A DNA stretch of 64,000 bases from Nageia nagi (taxonomy: Eukaryota; Pinophyta), in contig JBITNC010000001.1 in NCBI GenBank assembly GCA_050084985.1, positions 116,126,001 to 116,190,000 of the forward strand, given 5' to 3'. Below, piece after piece: positions 54,521 through 64,000 of this stretch (the first letter of the stretch is position 1; every line of letters starts with the position of its first letter). The translations under genes were made by a program, and so were the position numbers. The notes beneath the pieces were generated by a model. That model saw only the letters and a program-made list of their open reading frames with translations. It did no database searches and was not told where the DNA came from.

Positions 54521-56946
54521 CAAAGGATCTCAAACAATCCCATTTAATCTCATTGGGTTCCATGTGTACTCAATTTGATCTCAAGAGTCCTTAAAATATC
54601 CCAAATGCTCCTAAATTATCTTTTAGAACTCTAATTCTAAATTAAAATTATTTTCTAATCAATCTAATTCTTTATAAGTTTTGTTAAAATCATTTACTTC
54701 ATCAATTTATAATACCCATTAATCATTTTTATGAAAGAAATAGTAATTCTTACTCCTAGTAATCCATATAATTAATACTATTTGTAGTATTTGATAACCA
54801 TAATTAAAATAAAGCTCATTAAATCAAAAACTATATAAAAAAAAAGTAATCTATAAGATTCATTAATTAATACTTAATATAATTCATCTATGAAACATAT
54901 GAATGACATTTACTTCTATAGTTTTCAAGTAGAAATCATGCATTATACAAAAGCAATTCAAATATAATACAACCCATTTAATCACTAATGGGATCTTTTT
55001 AACAAATCATACTATTTCATATTTAATGAGTTTGTAATTCAAATTTATTCATATCATATGGTTTTGACCATTGTATCAACCATTGAACATCTCCATCAAT
55101 CTTCATGCAATGAGCATCGAACATCCCTTGGAGCTTGGTAGGTGGATCGAGTACCAAGAGGGAGGAGGATCAAGACAACCCTTTTAAAATTTGACCATTA
55201 TGCAAATAAATTTAACTATAGACCTCAGGATAAATTATCTCTTTTCTTTGGTCAATGTACATTAATCCATTATTTATTTACCTTATAATTAATCCATATT
55301 AAGTAATTAAATTATTCATAATAAGGTCTTAGATACCTTAATAATTAATTTTCGTAATTGGTACCATACGAATTATTTTACTAAACATTATACTAATATC
55401 ATAATCTCAAAACCATAGTTCATTTAATACAAGATTCTAAAGAGTTTTTTAATTACTTATTAAAAATATTAAACATAACTTATCACCTCATTAGACACTA
55501 TTTAGTTTAATTCACAAACTTAGATAATAACAAGCAAACATATTTTTATTAATTAATCTTTCTCTACTTTTACATGAATTTGAAAATATTTCTTTACTAA
55601 GATGATAAACATTATATTAAGACTTTAATAAAATTCATGTCAAAATAAATTCATTAAACTCTAGCTAAAAGCATAAAGAGAAATATTTGATTAGTCTTTT
55701 TAAAATATCATAAAATATATAATACAATTTGTACATGAAATTTTCCACTCCTACATCTAAATAAAGAAAGAATAAAAAAAAATTCTCACTTGTTTACTTT
55801 TTAAAGAAAAAGACATGGTAACAACCTTTAAATAAAATAACCACTATGTCTCTTCAAATGGTTCAACATTTTTAACAACAATTAATTCTATAAAACTTTA
55901 CCAAACATTATGATAAACATCATATTAAATATCTCAAAATAGGACTACTTTAATTAGGTAAAAAAAATGTAAAAGAATGCACCTTAACTTGAAGAGGAAA
56001 GAGAGACTTCTTTTCTTTACGTAAATTTGCACCAAGCTTAAGAATAAAAAGAATAAAATAATAAAAGCTAGATAGGTAGGTATTTTTCTAATGCTCTACT
56101 CCTTTATTTATAGATAAAAGGGTTCAAGTGTATCCAAATGGACATCTTCTCACACCTTTAATAATTTTTATGGTAGGTTTGCTTAACATTATTGATGATT
56201 GAAAGGGTATTAAATACCTTAAAGCTTTTTTTATTAACTAACAAATTAGTGTCAACTATTATCCACACCTAACACAAGAAAATAAAACTAAGGTCATTAC
56301 TCTATTTTTTTCCTACCTATTAAATATTTTGTAATACCATAAGGAGACCTTAGTCTCTATATAATAGTGTTTTTACTATTAACCCTATGTGACAATAATA
56401 TAGACACTCATATTTAACTTTTACCCCATTAAATTTATGTTTCTAACCTTATATAAATTTAAGATTTAAATAAAATATATCCCCTTTTTCCCTCCATTTC
56501 AAAATTTAAATTTCATAAATACCAAACAAGGGCGAACACATCTTTACCTGCAACTATCACCTTGTCCTGCAAAGTAAAGTTAATGCACACATTTTTACAA
56601 ACATAATTTCATTAAGAAATTGATATTCATATCAATTCTTTTACATGCAACTACATGATTTATGATGGTCATAGGGTGTGTCAACAATTCAATGCCAATT
56701 ATTTTCTCCTCTTACCCTTCTATTTTCGTCACTAATTCACCTTTCATCTTTAGGGTCTTTGGATCGTTTCTGTATATTGAGGTGACCTATGTCAAAACAT
56801 CTCGAAGCTAGCATCAAATTGTCACAAATGATACATATTTCTTTATCAAACTTGTCATTACCATAGCATTATTCAAATATAATCCATTCAAATCCTTGAT
56901 GATACTCAAGGTCAAATAGTGTCTTGAGGTGGATCATGATAATCAA

Positions 56947-57498
56947 CGACTTAAAAGAGGTTGGCTAAAAGATTTTGATAAGTAGATTATTTTTTGAGGG
57001 ATACACAATAGCATTACCCCTTCCAATAATGATAAATTAAAATTTGAAATCAATAAAATAAAATAATTGAAAATCTGGAATGATGATAATATTAAAGATA
57101 ATTTAAGAAAACTAGCTTATTATAAAAATATCATTAACCCAAAATTTTAACATCCATCTTACCCACATAAGATTATTAGTTTAAAAAGAAACTTATGATT
57201 GTGAAATTAAGAAGTAATTCACATGAACTATATAGTGAAAATGGTAGATATAAAATATATAAAACACCTTGAGATAAGAGAATTTGTAAGTTTTTTAACC
57301 TAAATGTCATAGAGGATGAGACTCGTATTTTCTTTTTTTATAGGTCCTACAAACCATTAGGTTTAAAAAGATGTTAAAGGATTTTTCTATCTATATATAA
57401 AATAATTTACACCAAGAAGCATTCTATAATTATTACCGAGGGTGAAGAAAGCGTAAATGTCATGTTGTTCGTTTATCTGTAAAAAATGAACTAATTTC
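56947..57498 (+). pseudogene. Tail fragment of a retroelement RT protein
   Basis: One plus-strand frame at about 57080-57360 reads YKNIINPKF, IVKLRSNSHELYSENGRYKI and RICKFFNLNVIEDETRIFFF with a single stop. The pattern (R-x-S-x-H-x-L-x-x-E-x-G-R-Y, then I-C-x-x-C, then V-E-D-E-x-H-F-L-F) is one I associate with the C-terminal end of some non-LTR-type RT proteins. I cannot name the family from memory with certainty. Cys and His positions have decayed. It lies between element E and the first 310-bp repeat; upstream parts are missing. Confidence 0.4.
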
Positions 57499-57812
57499 AA
57501 AATATAAAAAATTAAGATATAATATTCACCTTTGCAGATTATTTAAAATATAAATAATTAATTAGTAAAGTACATAAATAAATCATAAAATGTTATTAAA
57601 TACAAAAATAAACTTCATAGTCATAACATCATAAACTTCTTTTTTTAAATTTCAATTTAATAGTTAAATAAAACAATTATGCATTTTCACAAAAAAATCA
57701 TATTTTAATAAATAGAAAACCAACAAAAATCCAAATTGAAAATGATTTTTTGAAAAAAATAACAAATTTATTAATGAAATACCATAATAGAGATATATCC
57801 AAATTTATAAGA
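57499..57812. repeat. Flanking direct repeat, left copy (dispersed repeat copy 2)
   Basis: From AAAATATAAAAAATTAAGAT to AAATACCATAATAGAG and a little beyond. It is collinear with 60790-61093 over its whole length with about 12-15 percent differences by eye, and also related to 25191-25490. The LINE remnant begins directly after it. Confidence 0.85.
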
Positions 57813-57835
57813 ATGACCAATAGTTGTGAGGGGAG

Positions 57836-58500
57836 TTGGTGAGAAAGTGGATTGTTAAAACTCTCAAGTGGAAAAAGGGAGGTCCCAAGTTAAAATCTCT
57901 CCCCTTCACATATATGGTATCTACTAGCTTTGAATGGCATTTCATTCTAGCTATGCTCAAAACTTTGGGCTTCGAACCTACCTTCCTAGATTTAGTTCAA
58001 ATGCTCTTCAATGATGCCTCTATCATGCTAAGCCTTGATGGGGTTCAAATCACCTTCATTGGCCTTTTCATGTTAGGAAAGCAAGGTTTTCCTCTTGCTC
58101 CCTCACTTTATGTATTAGCAATTAAATCCTTTAGCTATCTTTTAGCCAACAAAGCTTCTCAAAAGCTTGTTAGGGAATTTCTCTTCTTGGGAATGGTGGA
58201 CAATTGATCCATGGTCATTTTGTTGATGACTCATTTCTTACTCTCATAGAGGATAAAGACTCTATCAAGAAAGCATTTGATTTCCTTGATACATTTTGTA
58301 AAGCCTTGGGCTCAAGTATTTAGTGGAAAGAGACCTCATGTTATAGACAATCTCAAACAAATTACCTTGAATGGCTTTCTGCTTTTCAGTGGTAATGGAT
58401 AAACCTGGGTGAGATGTTTAAATTTTTGGGTATTCCCTTCACCTTTCAAAGCACCCCTGCTCAGTTATGGAGCTAAGTTCTTCAAAGGAGCTATGTTCTT
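57836..58500 (+). pseudogene. LINE reverse transcriptase fragment
   Basis: FEWHFILAMLKTLGFEPTFL with DLVQMLFNDASIMLSLDGVQ matches L1 RT after the first catalytic block. GLFMLGKQGFPLAPSLYVLA matches the usual R-G-x-R-Q-G-C-P-L-S-P-L-L-F; the basic R is changed. At about 58210 HGHFVDDSFLTLIEDKDSIK gives the catalytic box F-V-D-D (usual F-A-D-D). FKFLGIPF follows at about 58420 (usual Y-L-G-I-P). A stop occurs at 58205, where the frame changes by deletion. Confidence 0.85.
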
Positions 58501-59840
58501 CAAAGAGTAGAAAAGAACTTATCTTACTAGATCACAAAGAAGCTTTCATTAGTTGGTAAATTCCAAATTTGCTTGAAAGTTTTAGCTTCCACATATGTTT
58601 ATTATTCTTCATGTTGGGTCCCTTCCCAAAATTGTTACAAAAAGCTAGAACAACTCCATAGGGATTTCTTATGGACTAATGGCAAAGTCAAGAAGGGCTT
58701 CCAATAGGTTGCTTGGGATTACTGTTGTCTCCCTAAGACTACTATTGGAATGGGAATTTTTAACTATTATAGCTAGCGATTGGCATTGAATGCCAAATGG
58801 GTTGCTTGAATCTTGAAAGGCTTAGAAGCTTAGAAGGTTTTGTTATGACACTAGATTTCTCAAGGATTTCCCCTTGGTAAAAAAACTTGGAAATGTATGA
58901 ATTTCCTTACCTTGATTGTTGCCCCTATACTAATCAAGGTTTTTGGGTCTTTTATTTGTAAGAGAATATGGAAAGCATGAAAGAGTGTCACACCATGGCT
59001 TCATTGGAATCCTAATAGCCAACACATAGGTGTGGCATTGGCTTCGTTTAATGTCTAGTGGTCTCCAATAATCACATTGCATAATCAATATCTTACTTCC
59101 ATTCAATGGATTTGGGCCAAGAGGTTCTTTAAAAAAGGTATTGCCTCCTTCTTTGATTTCTTTAAGCACTCCTCTAAAGGGTGGATCCCATGGGAAATAT
59201 TCAAACTCATATTTGCTTTGAAATTTGAGGATAAAGACACTTATGAAGCAATTCTCAACTATACACCTTTCTCATTATGGCCCAAGCTAGGTTTACACTC
59301 AGAATTCCCATGGTCGACAGAATGGAAGTGGATCAAGGGTACACCAATTTTTAGTTATAGTACTAATATGAGGTATAATTGGTTATCTCCCAATCTTCCC
59401 ATGGATTCTAATCTTAAGAACATTGGTGTTTATCCTTCACTCTTTCTGAGTGGAGTTCCAGATTCAAAACTCTATGGGCCACTTATCTTAAACCTAAGCA
59501 GACCTACTTTGCATGGAGTTTGCTATTCCACAGTTTGCCTATAGGTAATAGGCTTATTCACTTAGGGGTTCCCATCCCATTATGCCCATTCTATAACTCT
59601 GAAGAGTCTATTTTGTATTTGTTTTAGCAATGTTCTAAAGCTGAAAAAAGGCTTAGACTTGGATGAATTCCTTTTTCCATCTATTTTCAAAGTAGTTACT
59701 TTCTTGGCTGCATAATCTCCTTAGAGATCCTCCAGATTTCTCAATGCAAGTCAAAGCCTTTTAGAATATTTTTTGGATTAGAATCATGTTCTATTTGTGG
59801 AAAGAGCGAAATGCAATTATTTTTTTAGGGAAAGTCCCTT
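58501..59840 (+). pseudogene. LINE C-terminal region with zf-RVT-like domain
   Basis: Pieces in order: LSLVGKFQICLKVLASTYVY, FLWTNGKVKKGFQ-stop-VAWDYC and LPKTTIGMGIF (usual W-x-x-V-C-x-P-x-x-x-G-G-L-G-I), then the 155-codon block 59077-59544 with WIPWEIFKLIFALKFEDKDT. Near 59490, KPKQTYFAWSLLFHSLPIGN and LIHLGVPIPLCPFYNSEESI (usual R-x-x-x-F-x-W-x-x-x-x-x-x-L-P-T, then C-x-x-C) are seen. This is the plant LINE tail with a zinc-binding RVT domain. It has several frame changes. Confidence 0.8.
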
Positions 59841-60789
59841 CTGTTGATTTTTCTCTAGCTGACAAGCTCACCATTTTTTATGACATCTGGTTTCATATTA
59901 ATGACCAAGTTAACAAGGTCGCTCTGGAGTTCAACCATTTGTAGGATCTCATTAGTCACTGGGGAAATAGTCCCTTCTCTATGAGTTAAGTTCCTCCTTC
60001 CTTCCCAGTTCAACTGGAGTGCTTGTGATCTAGAAAATGCCATCACCCTCCTCCACAAAAATAGGATCAAATTCATGCTTGCAGATCTCGCACACCACCT
60101 TGAGAAATAAGGAACCCTCTGCTAGTTATTGGCTAGAACAATCAAGGATGAGAGTCCCATCCCAATTCTCCTCCACATCATGGATAGGGTGGCAATGTGA
60201 GCACCTCTCATCAAGTCGTGGGTTGGGGTGGCTAGTATGAAGGAGATGGTGGAGGTTGACACAATCTAGTAACATTGGAAATTAATGAACAAGATGACAC
60301 AGTGGATGGGTGGGTGTCAACATCATTCAAAGGTGGCACCGAGTGGCATGAATTCCAAGAAACATTGGAGAAAACACATTAGCTACAGATCCCTTCCAAT
60401 GTGTGGAAGCATAATGAGAACTGGGAGAATGTTGAGGCTCTTAATGAGCTTGCCGCTTCGGTGCCTTCCAATGCACTACTTGCCCATACATCGCCTGCCA
60501 TCATACAACATGCCGCCACTCCCTCTCCCATGAAGGATGTTTAATGCAATTGTACCGAAAGTTTAATGATGTGTAATGAAGCTTACTATTTTTTAAGTTG
60601 TTATCTAGATGGTATTTTTATTGTTGCCACATGGTGGTCGTAGTTATTTGCCACTTTTTAGCAATTTGATCATATGTATTTTTTTCTTATCACACGAGGT
60701 GCATAGGGTGTGTATATCCACCACTTTTCCCTTGTATGATATAGTTTTTTATCTTTTAATATAAAGCTCTATCATTCAAAAAAAAGATA
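59841..60789 (+). other. LINE 3' region and A-rich end
   Basis: The remaining C-terminal text (to about 60540; SNVWKHNENWENVEALNELA and MKDV before a stop) passes into a 3' untranslated region. That region carries TATCACACGAGGTGCATAGG, TTTTAATATAAAGCTCTATC, and then the A-run at about 60778. GC content is higher at 59990-60540 than around it. Confidence 0.6.
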
Positions 60790-61093
60790 AAAAATATAAA
60801 AACATTAAGATATAATATTCACTCTACAAATTATTTAAAGTATAAATAATTAATTAATAAAATACATAAATAAATCATAAAATAATATAAATAAATTTCG
60901 TATTCATAACATCATAATTTTTTTTTATTTCAATCTAACAATTAAATAAAAAAAACTTTATGCATTTTCACAAAATATCATATTTTAATGAATCAACCAT
61001 CAACAAAAATCAAAATTGAAAATGAGTTTTGAAAAAAAATAATAAAATTATTAATGAAATACCATAATACAAATAAATTCAAGTTTCTAAAAA
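60790..61093. repeat. Flanking direct repeat, right copy (dispersed repeat copy 3)
   Basis: It begins in the A-rich end of the LINE (AAAATATAAAAACATTAAGA) and is collinear with 57499-57812 to ATACCATAATACAAATA. If it is a target-site duplication it is exceptionally long. Confidence 0.85.
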
Positions 61094-61527
61094 CGTTTAT
61101 TAGAAAGATAAATCTTTTAAGGTCGTCTGTAGAATCTATCAAAGTTTGTTCAAAATAAATATAATTGTACAACGTATTGCTTTTCTGGACTTTAAAGGCA
61201 TTGGAAATAAAACTGAAAATGATGGGACTGCTCCTAAACGATCAACCACGAGTTTTCAACGAGGGATAGCCTCATGGATCTTATTATCATCGACAAACAT
61301 TTGAGTCGGATTCGATTCTGTTGAGACTTGTGACCAAATAGCGTCTTTGAAACGTCAGAGAAGCGCGTGGAAATCTGCAGCTTTACAAAACTACTTTTCA
61401 AACGCTGAAGAACAGTCGTGCGATGAAGACAACGATACGAAGTTTAATTTTAACCACACCCGAAATAGAAAATGATGTTCGTAAAGTTTAGCCAAGTCAT
61501 GGGGCGTATTAACTGGGAAAGTCTTTT
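61094..61527 (+). promoter_or_regulatory. Upstream region of the receptor-kinase pseudogene
   Basis: About 430 bp with clearly higher GC and CG content than the surrounding DNA (words such as GAAGCGCGTGGAAATCTGC and AGTCGTGCGATGAAGACAAC). It has no retroelement motif and ends at the ATG at 61528. It is probably the original promoter and 5' untranslated region. No convincing TATA box was identified. Confidence 0.4.
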
Positions 61528-61913
61528 ATGCTGTTGCTTTCCATTTCTACATTTCTCTGCTGTTTAAGCTTCCTTTGTTATGTCCATTATTATTGCGGTA
61601 CTGGTGAACTTCAATTCAGGTATCCATTTAAAGATAGAGGCAGTTTTATAGGTGTGAGATCAGCCTTGCCTACATGGCCACAGAGAAGATCAGAAAAGGA
61701 GCTCTGCATGTGTTGGTGGATCCGGATTTGAAGACAGAGACCGATCATGAGGTGAAGGCCATGGTTTCTGCAGTTGCTGAACTGGCATTTGGATGCCTTG
61801 CAATAGATAGCCACTTGAGACCGGACATGAAAGAAGTTGCAGACCGACTTGAGGAGATCAGGCTGCGCTACCAGAGAAGTGACAGCGATCAACAGAGTTC
61901 AACCATGGCCTAG
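61528..61913 (+). pseudogene. LRK10-like receptor kinase reduced to both ends
   Basis: From the ATG at 61528 the first about 40 codons encode a hydrophobic signal peptide (MLLLSISTFLCCLSFLCYV) followed by YYCGTGELQFRYPFKDRG. This is the start of the extracellular cysteine-rich GUB_WAK_bind domain (usual C-G-x-x-x-x-I-x-Y-P-F). At about 61640 the sequence jumps, in another frame, to CEISLAYMATEKIRKGALHV. It continues to the stop at 61914 with VDPDLKTETDHEVKAMVSAV, AELAFGCLA and LRPDMKEVADRLEEI, the last kinase subdomain (XI, with the conserved R). The missing middle (about 500 or more residues in the family) includes the membrane segment and catalytic core. It cannot signal. The GC-rich upstream region suggests a once-real host gene that suffered an internal deletion. 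Confidence 0.75.
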
Positions 61914-62340
61914 ACAACAGTTTATGAGATCTTTTTCTATATAATTTCTCAGCATTTTTTTTTAGGGAGAGTTTTTGAACTTGGGGTCTCTTTTTTTCAA
62001 CTTGAGAGTTTTCAACTACTCATTCCTGTCAACTCCCTCTTTGTTGGTTGAGTTGGTCATGTGTCTACCTTGCTGCAACATGTGTCCCATGTTCCATTCT
62101 CAATACAAGAGATACAAACTATGTAATGGCCTACTACAATTGTTCATCCCATAGATCAATTGGTCTCGAGTGGACAATAATACGACCTCTCAAATACATG
62201 TATGCACACCATGAGACAACAACCAAAAATATTGATGTTATATGCAATAGATTAAGTTACAACCATAATATTTTTTCTATTGTTTTATACTTGTATAGTT
62301 CAAATTAAATTTTGAGATTGATGTTCATAAATGATTAAAA
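61914..62340 (+). other. Sequence after the kinase pseudogene
   Basis: Probably the old 3' untranslated region and beyond: T-rich patches (61951-61963, 61990-62000) and no further coding match. It ends at an A-run at 62337-62345. Confidence 0.4.
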
Positions 62341-64000
62341 AAAAATGGTCAATGGGATTGAAGAGAAATAAATATAATAAGAGCAAGGGAGTGCTTCATG
62401 CAGCTCCGATGATGAGTGTGAAGTAGATAAAAATGATTGTCAAAATATAACAAGTCTAAGTGAGGCAAAAAACCTACATATGGAGAGTCAAGGGTTTTCT
62501 TAGCATTTGAGGTCAAAAAGAAATTCCTAATGTTACAACTAGAAGAAGTAACCCTAGTGGATCTAGCAATGATGCATTGATGGGTAATTTGTCCATAGTC
62601 TTCAGGGTTCATATGGTGCTTCTAATTTGTACCTTCTTGTGGTTAAAAATAAGATGTGATAAGTCTAGAACTTGTTGCATTGCAAGATTAATCAGCAATC
62701 ACTTTCTATTTGAGATGAATAGCTTCTTTGATATAAAGTGCAACTCATTTTTGGTCTTCGTAATTTATCCATAATTTCAAAGAGTAGGCAACTCTAAATA
62801 AGCAATTAAATTGACAAATTTGAGAGTAGATGGAGAAAATAGATATAAATTCTTCTTAGTCTGTAATTCCATGATAAATAGTTTGAATATATGTTGGTCT
62901 CTATAGATATGGTGGTCTATCTTGATACGAAGTTGGTGTGAGCAAACCCTTATCTGGTCAAGGGGGAAACAGATACCATGAGATAAGTATAACTTGGTAT
63001 AATCAAGGATGGCAGTAACACCATTCTCTAGTTTTATGTAAACATGAAGATAATTTAAGAACTTTGATGAAGTTTTTTCAGTTTAATCCAAGTTGTCCTT
63101 AGGTACATCAAGTAGATTTCCTTCCTTATTCTTTTGTTGATAGCTTTAGTAAAAGGATTAGAGGTTTTATCTAGGAGCTTAGAGGGAGGTAGTCATTTGA
63201 TCTCTAGGCTTGTTAGTACCAATACTAATGAATTCCTTTACTTGTAAGTTGCATGGAATATTTGAGCATTAAGAGAAGGTATCTTTTCTAGTCAAGAGCT
63301 ATTGAAATCATGTGATGGATCATATTTAGAAGCCCTATGACATGGAATACTGTAAGAGCCAACATGAAGTATATATCAAATTCATCCAATATGATAGACT
63401 AATGGATAGTTCTTTTGTTCTAAAAGGAAGTTGAAAGCATATTAGCCAAAATACACTTGGTGCAGGTCAAATTAGAGTGGCTCAAGCTAGGTCCCTAAAC
63501 ATCACATCCATAAAGTAGGATAAAAGATACAAAATCATGGAAGAGTTTAATTTTTATCATGATATCCTAGAGCTAGAGTTGAAATGTTATCTCTCAAGTG
63601 TGAATATAGTTTCAACATAACCTTTATTCAATTTATTCTAGGAGGCTAGGACCAAGCTAAAAGTAGGACCTTTGAAGAGCACACCTAGATAGCTATAAGA
63701 AGTGACTTACTCAATAGATTTTTCTTGGAAAGTTGGGTGAATTTTAGAAGCATCTACTTTTGGCATGTTGAAGGACATCACCTTTATCTTTTTAAGATTA
63801 ACTTTGATACCATGTGTATCATAATAGATCCTCGAAGTGTCAACATGAAGTTGGACCTTGACTAATGTATAAGATAACAAAATGATTTCATCAAAAAATA
63901 ATAAAATTAAGGCAATAGAATCATACAGGAAATATCCCATGTTTGAGCCTAAGGTGTTTGAGATCAATTATTGAAGTTCATCAATATAGAGCCCAAATAG
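62341..64000 (-). mobile_element. LINE reverse-transcriptase remnant, running off the window
   Basis: On the minus strand, from 63967 downwards, the translation reads SIALILLFFDEIILLSYTLV (decayed F-A-D-D box as F-F-D-E), then HVDTSRIYYDTHGIKVNLKK, IKVMSFN (usual L-x-V-N-x-x-K-T-K-V-M-V-F), and YSYLGVLFKGPTFSL. Further down are PLGKR-less tail pieces such as SHGICFPLDQIRVCSHQLRI (about 62950). This is a LINE of the type with a K-T-K-V-M-V-F motif; the clade is not determined. The N-terminal part would lie beyond 64000. Stops are dense. Confidence 0.65.

Larger units (their letters stand above)
44799..56941 (-). mobile_element. Element E: chromovirus with very long LTRs
   Basis: A 12.1-kb element on the minus strand. 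Its LTRs are 3540 and 3744 bp, longer together than the 4.86-kb interior. It has a tRNA-iMet primer site, a polypurine tract and an ATCAA duplication. The interior reads gag, protease, RT, RNase H, integrase and a C-terminal chromodomain on the minus strand, the chromovirus order. Long LTRs with this primer recall the Tekay/Del clade, but I cannot build a tree. LTRs differ at roughly one base in seven over the sampled 195 bp, so it is older than C and D. Confidence 0.95.
53198..56941 (-). repeat. 5' LTR of element E
   Basis: On the plus strand it runs from TGTAAATGCAACCAC to GGTGGATCATGATA. It is 204 bp longer than its partner because of a local tandem duplication at about 54065-54520. The low-coordinate end is the U5 side next to the primer site. 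The ATCAA duplication follows. Confidence 0.95.
57813..60789 (+). mobile_element. 5'-truncated L1-type LINE remnant
   Basis: On the plus strand an RT without its N-terminal half is followed by a plant L1 C-terminal region, a 3' untranslated region (60540-60775) and a short A-rich end (CATTCAAAAAAAAG at 60775). It is enclosed by direct repeats of about 310 bp. Many stops make it inactive. 5' truncation and an A-rich 3' end are normal for LINE insertion by target-primed reverse transcription. Confidence 0.85.

Noticed and set aside
57499-61093. The 310-bp direct repeats as LTRs of an element
   Set aside because: No TG/CA ends, no primer site or polypurine tract, and the enclosed sequence is a LINE with an A-rich end.
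62048-62308. 86-codon open frame after the kinase pseudogene
   Set aside because: No recognisable motif, late in a probable 3' region, with no conserved-looking composition; treated as chance.

Overview
The window looks like intergenic DNA from a large, repeat-packed, AT-rich seed-plant genome. A gymnosperm such as a conifer is my best guess, from the low gene density, the very long and decayed Ty3/gypsy elements and the style of the receptor-kinase fragment; nothing in the sequence proves it. No intact protein-coding gene is visible. Almost everything is retroelement: five LTR elements, at least two LINE fragments, one other retroelement tail fragment, several tandem or dispersed repeats and one deleted receptor-kinase pseudogene.

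Layout. (1) 1-2905 and 21633 to about 23.9 kb are the two halves of an old Tat-like gypsy element (A) split by element B. (2) Element B, 2911-21627, plus strand, has 1.85-kb LTRs and a GTTCA target-site duplication (TSD). It carries gag, protease, an extra RNase H placed before reverse transcriptase (RT), RT, RNase H, integrase and a very long sense extra ORF. (3) Element C, 4945-9599, minus strand, is nested in the leader of B; it has 1.1-kb LTRs, a CAGTC TSD and a tRNA-iMet primer-binding site, and codes only for gag and protease. (4) About 24-26.4 kb is AT-rich sequence ending in a tandem repeat of roughly 240 bp, which element D has split. (5) Element D, 26434-44162, plus strand, is a 17.7-kb Tat-like element with an AATTT TSD. 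It has a leader full of hairpins, gag, protease with a G-patch-like tail, RT, two RNase H domains, integrase, a sense extra ORF and an antisense intron-containing plant-mobile-domain gene. (6) Element E, 44799-56941, minus strand, is a chromovirus with 3.5-3.7-kb LTRs, an ATCAA TSD and a C-terminal chromodomain. (7) 57-61 kb holds a retroelement tail fragment and a 5'-truncated L1-type LINE bracketed by direct repeats of about 310 bp. (8) 61.1-61.9 kb is an LRK10-like receptor kinase reduced to its signal peptide and kinase tail. (9) 62.3-64 kb is a LINE RT remnant on the minus strand, running off the window.

Ages. Sampled by eye, the two LTRs of C and of D agree at roughly 95 percent, and those of B and E at roughly 85 percent. 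B and E are therefore older, and C jumped into B later. All coding regions are broken by stops and frameshifts. Many stops sit where the family has W, Q or R, as expected from C-to-T decay of methylated DNA.

Most unusual signals. The first is the array of stem-loops in the leader of element D: at least nine hairpins, with related copies whose arms have changed in a compensating way. Hairpin arrays also occur in the 3' part of element A, downstream of pol in D, and near the primer end of the E LTR. The second is the pairing of a sense and an antisense accessory gene in element D. The third is the different placement of the extra RNase H in elements B and D.
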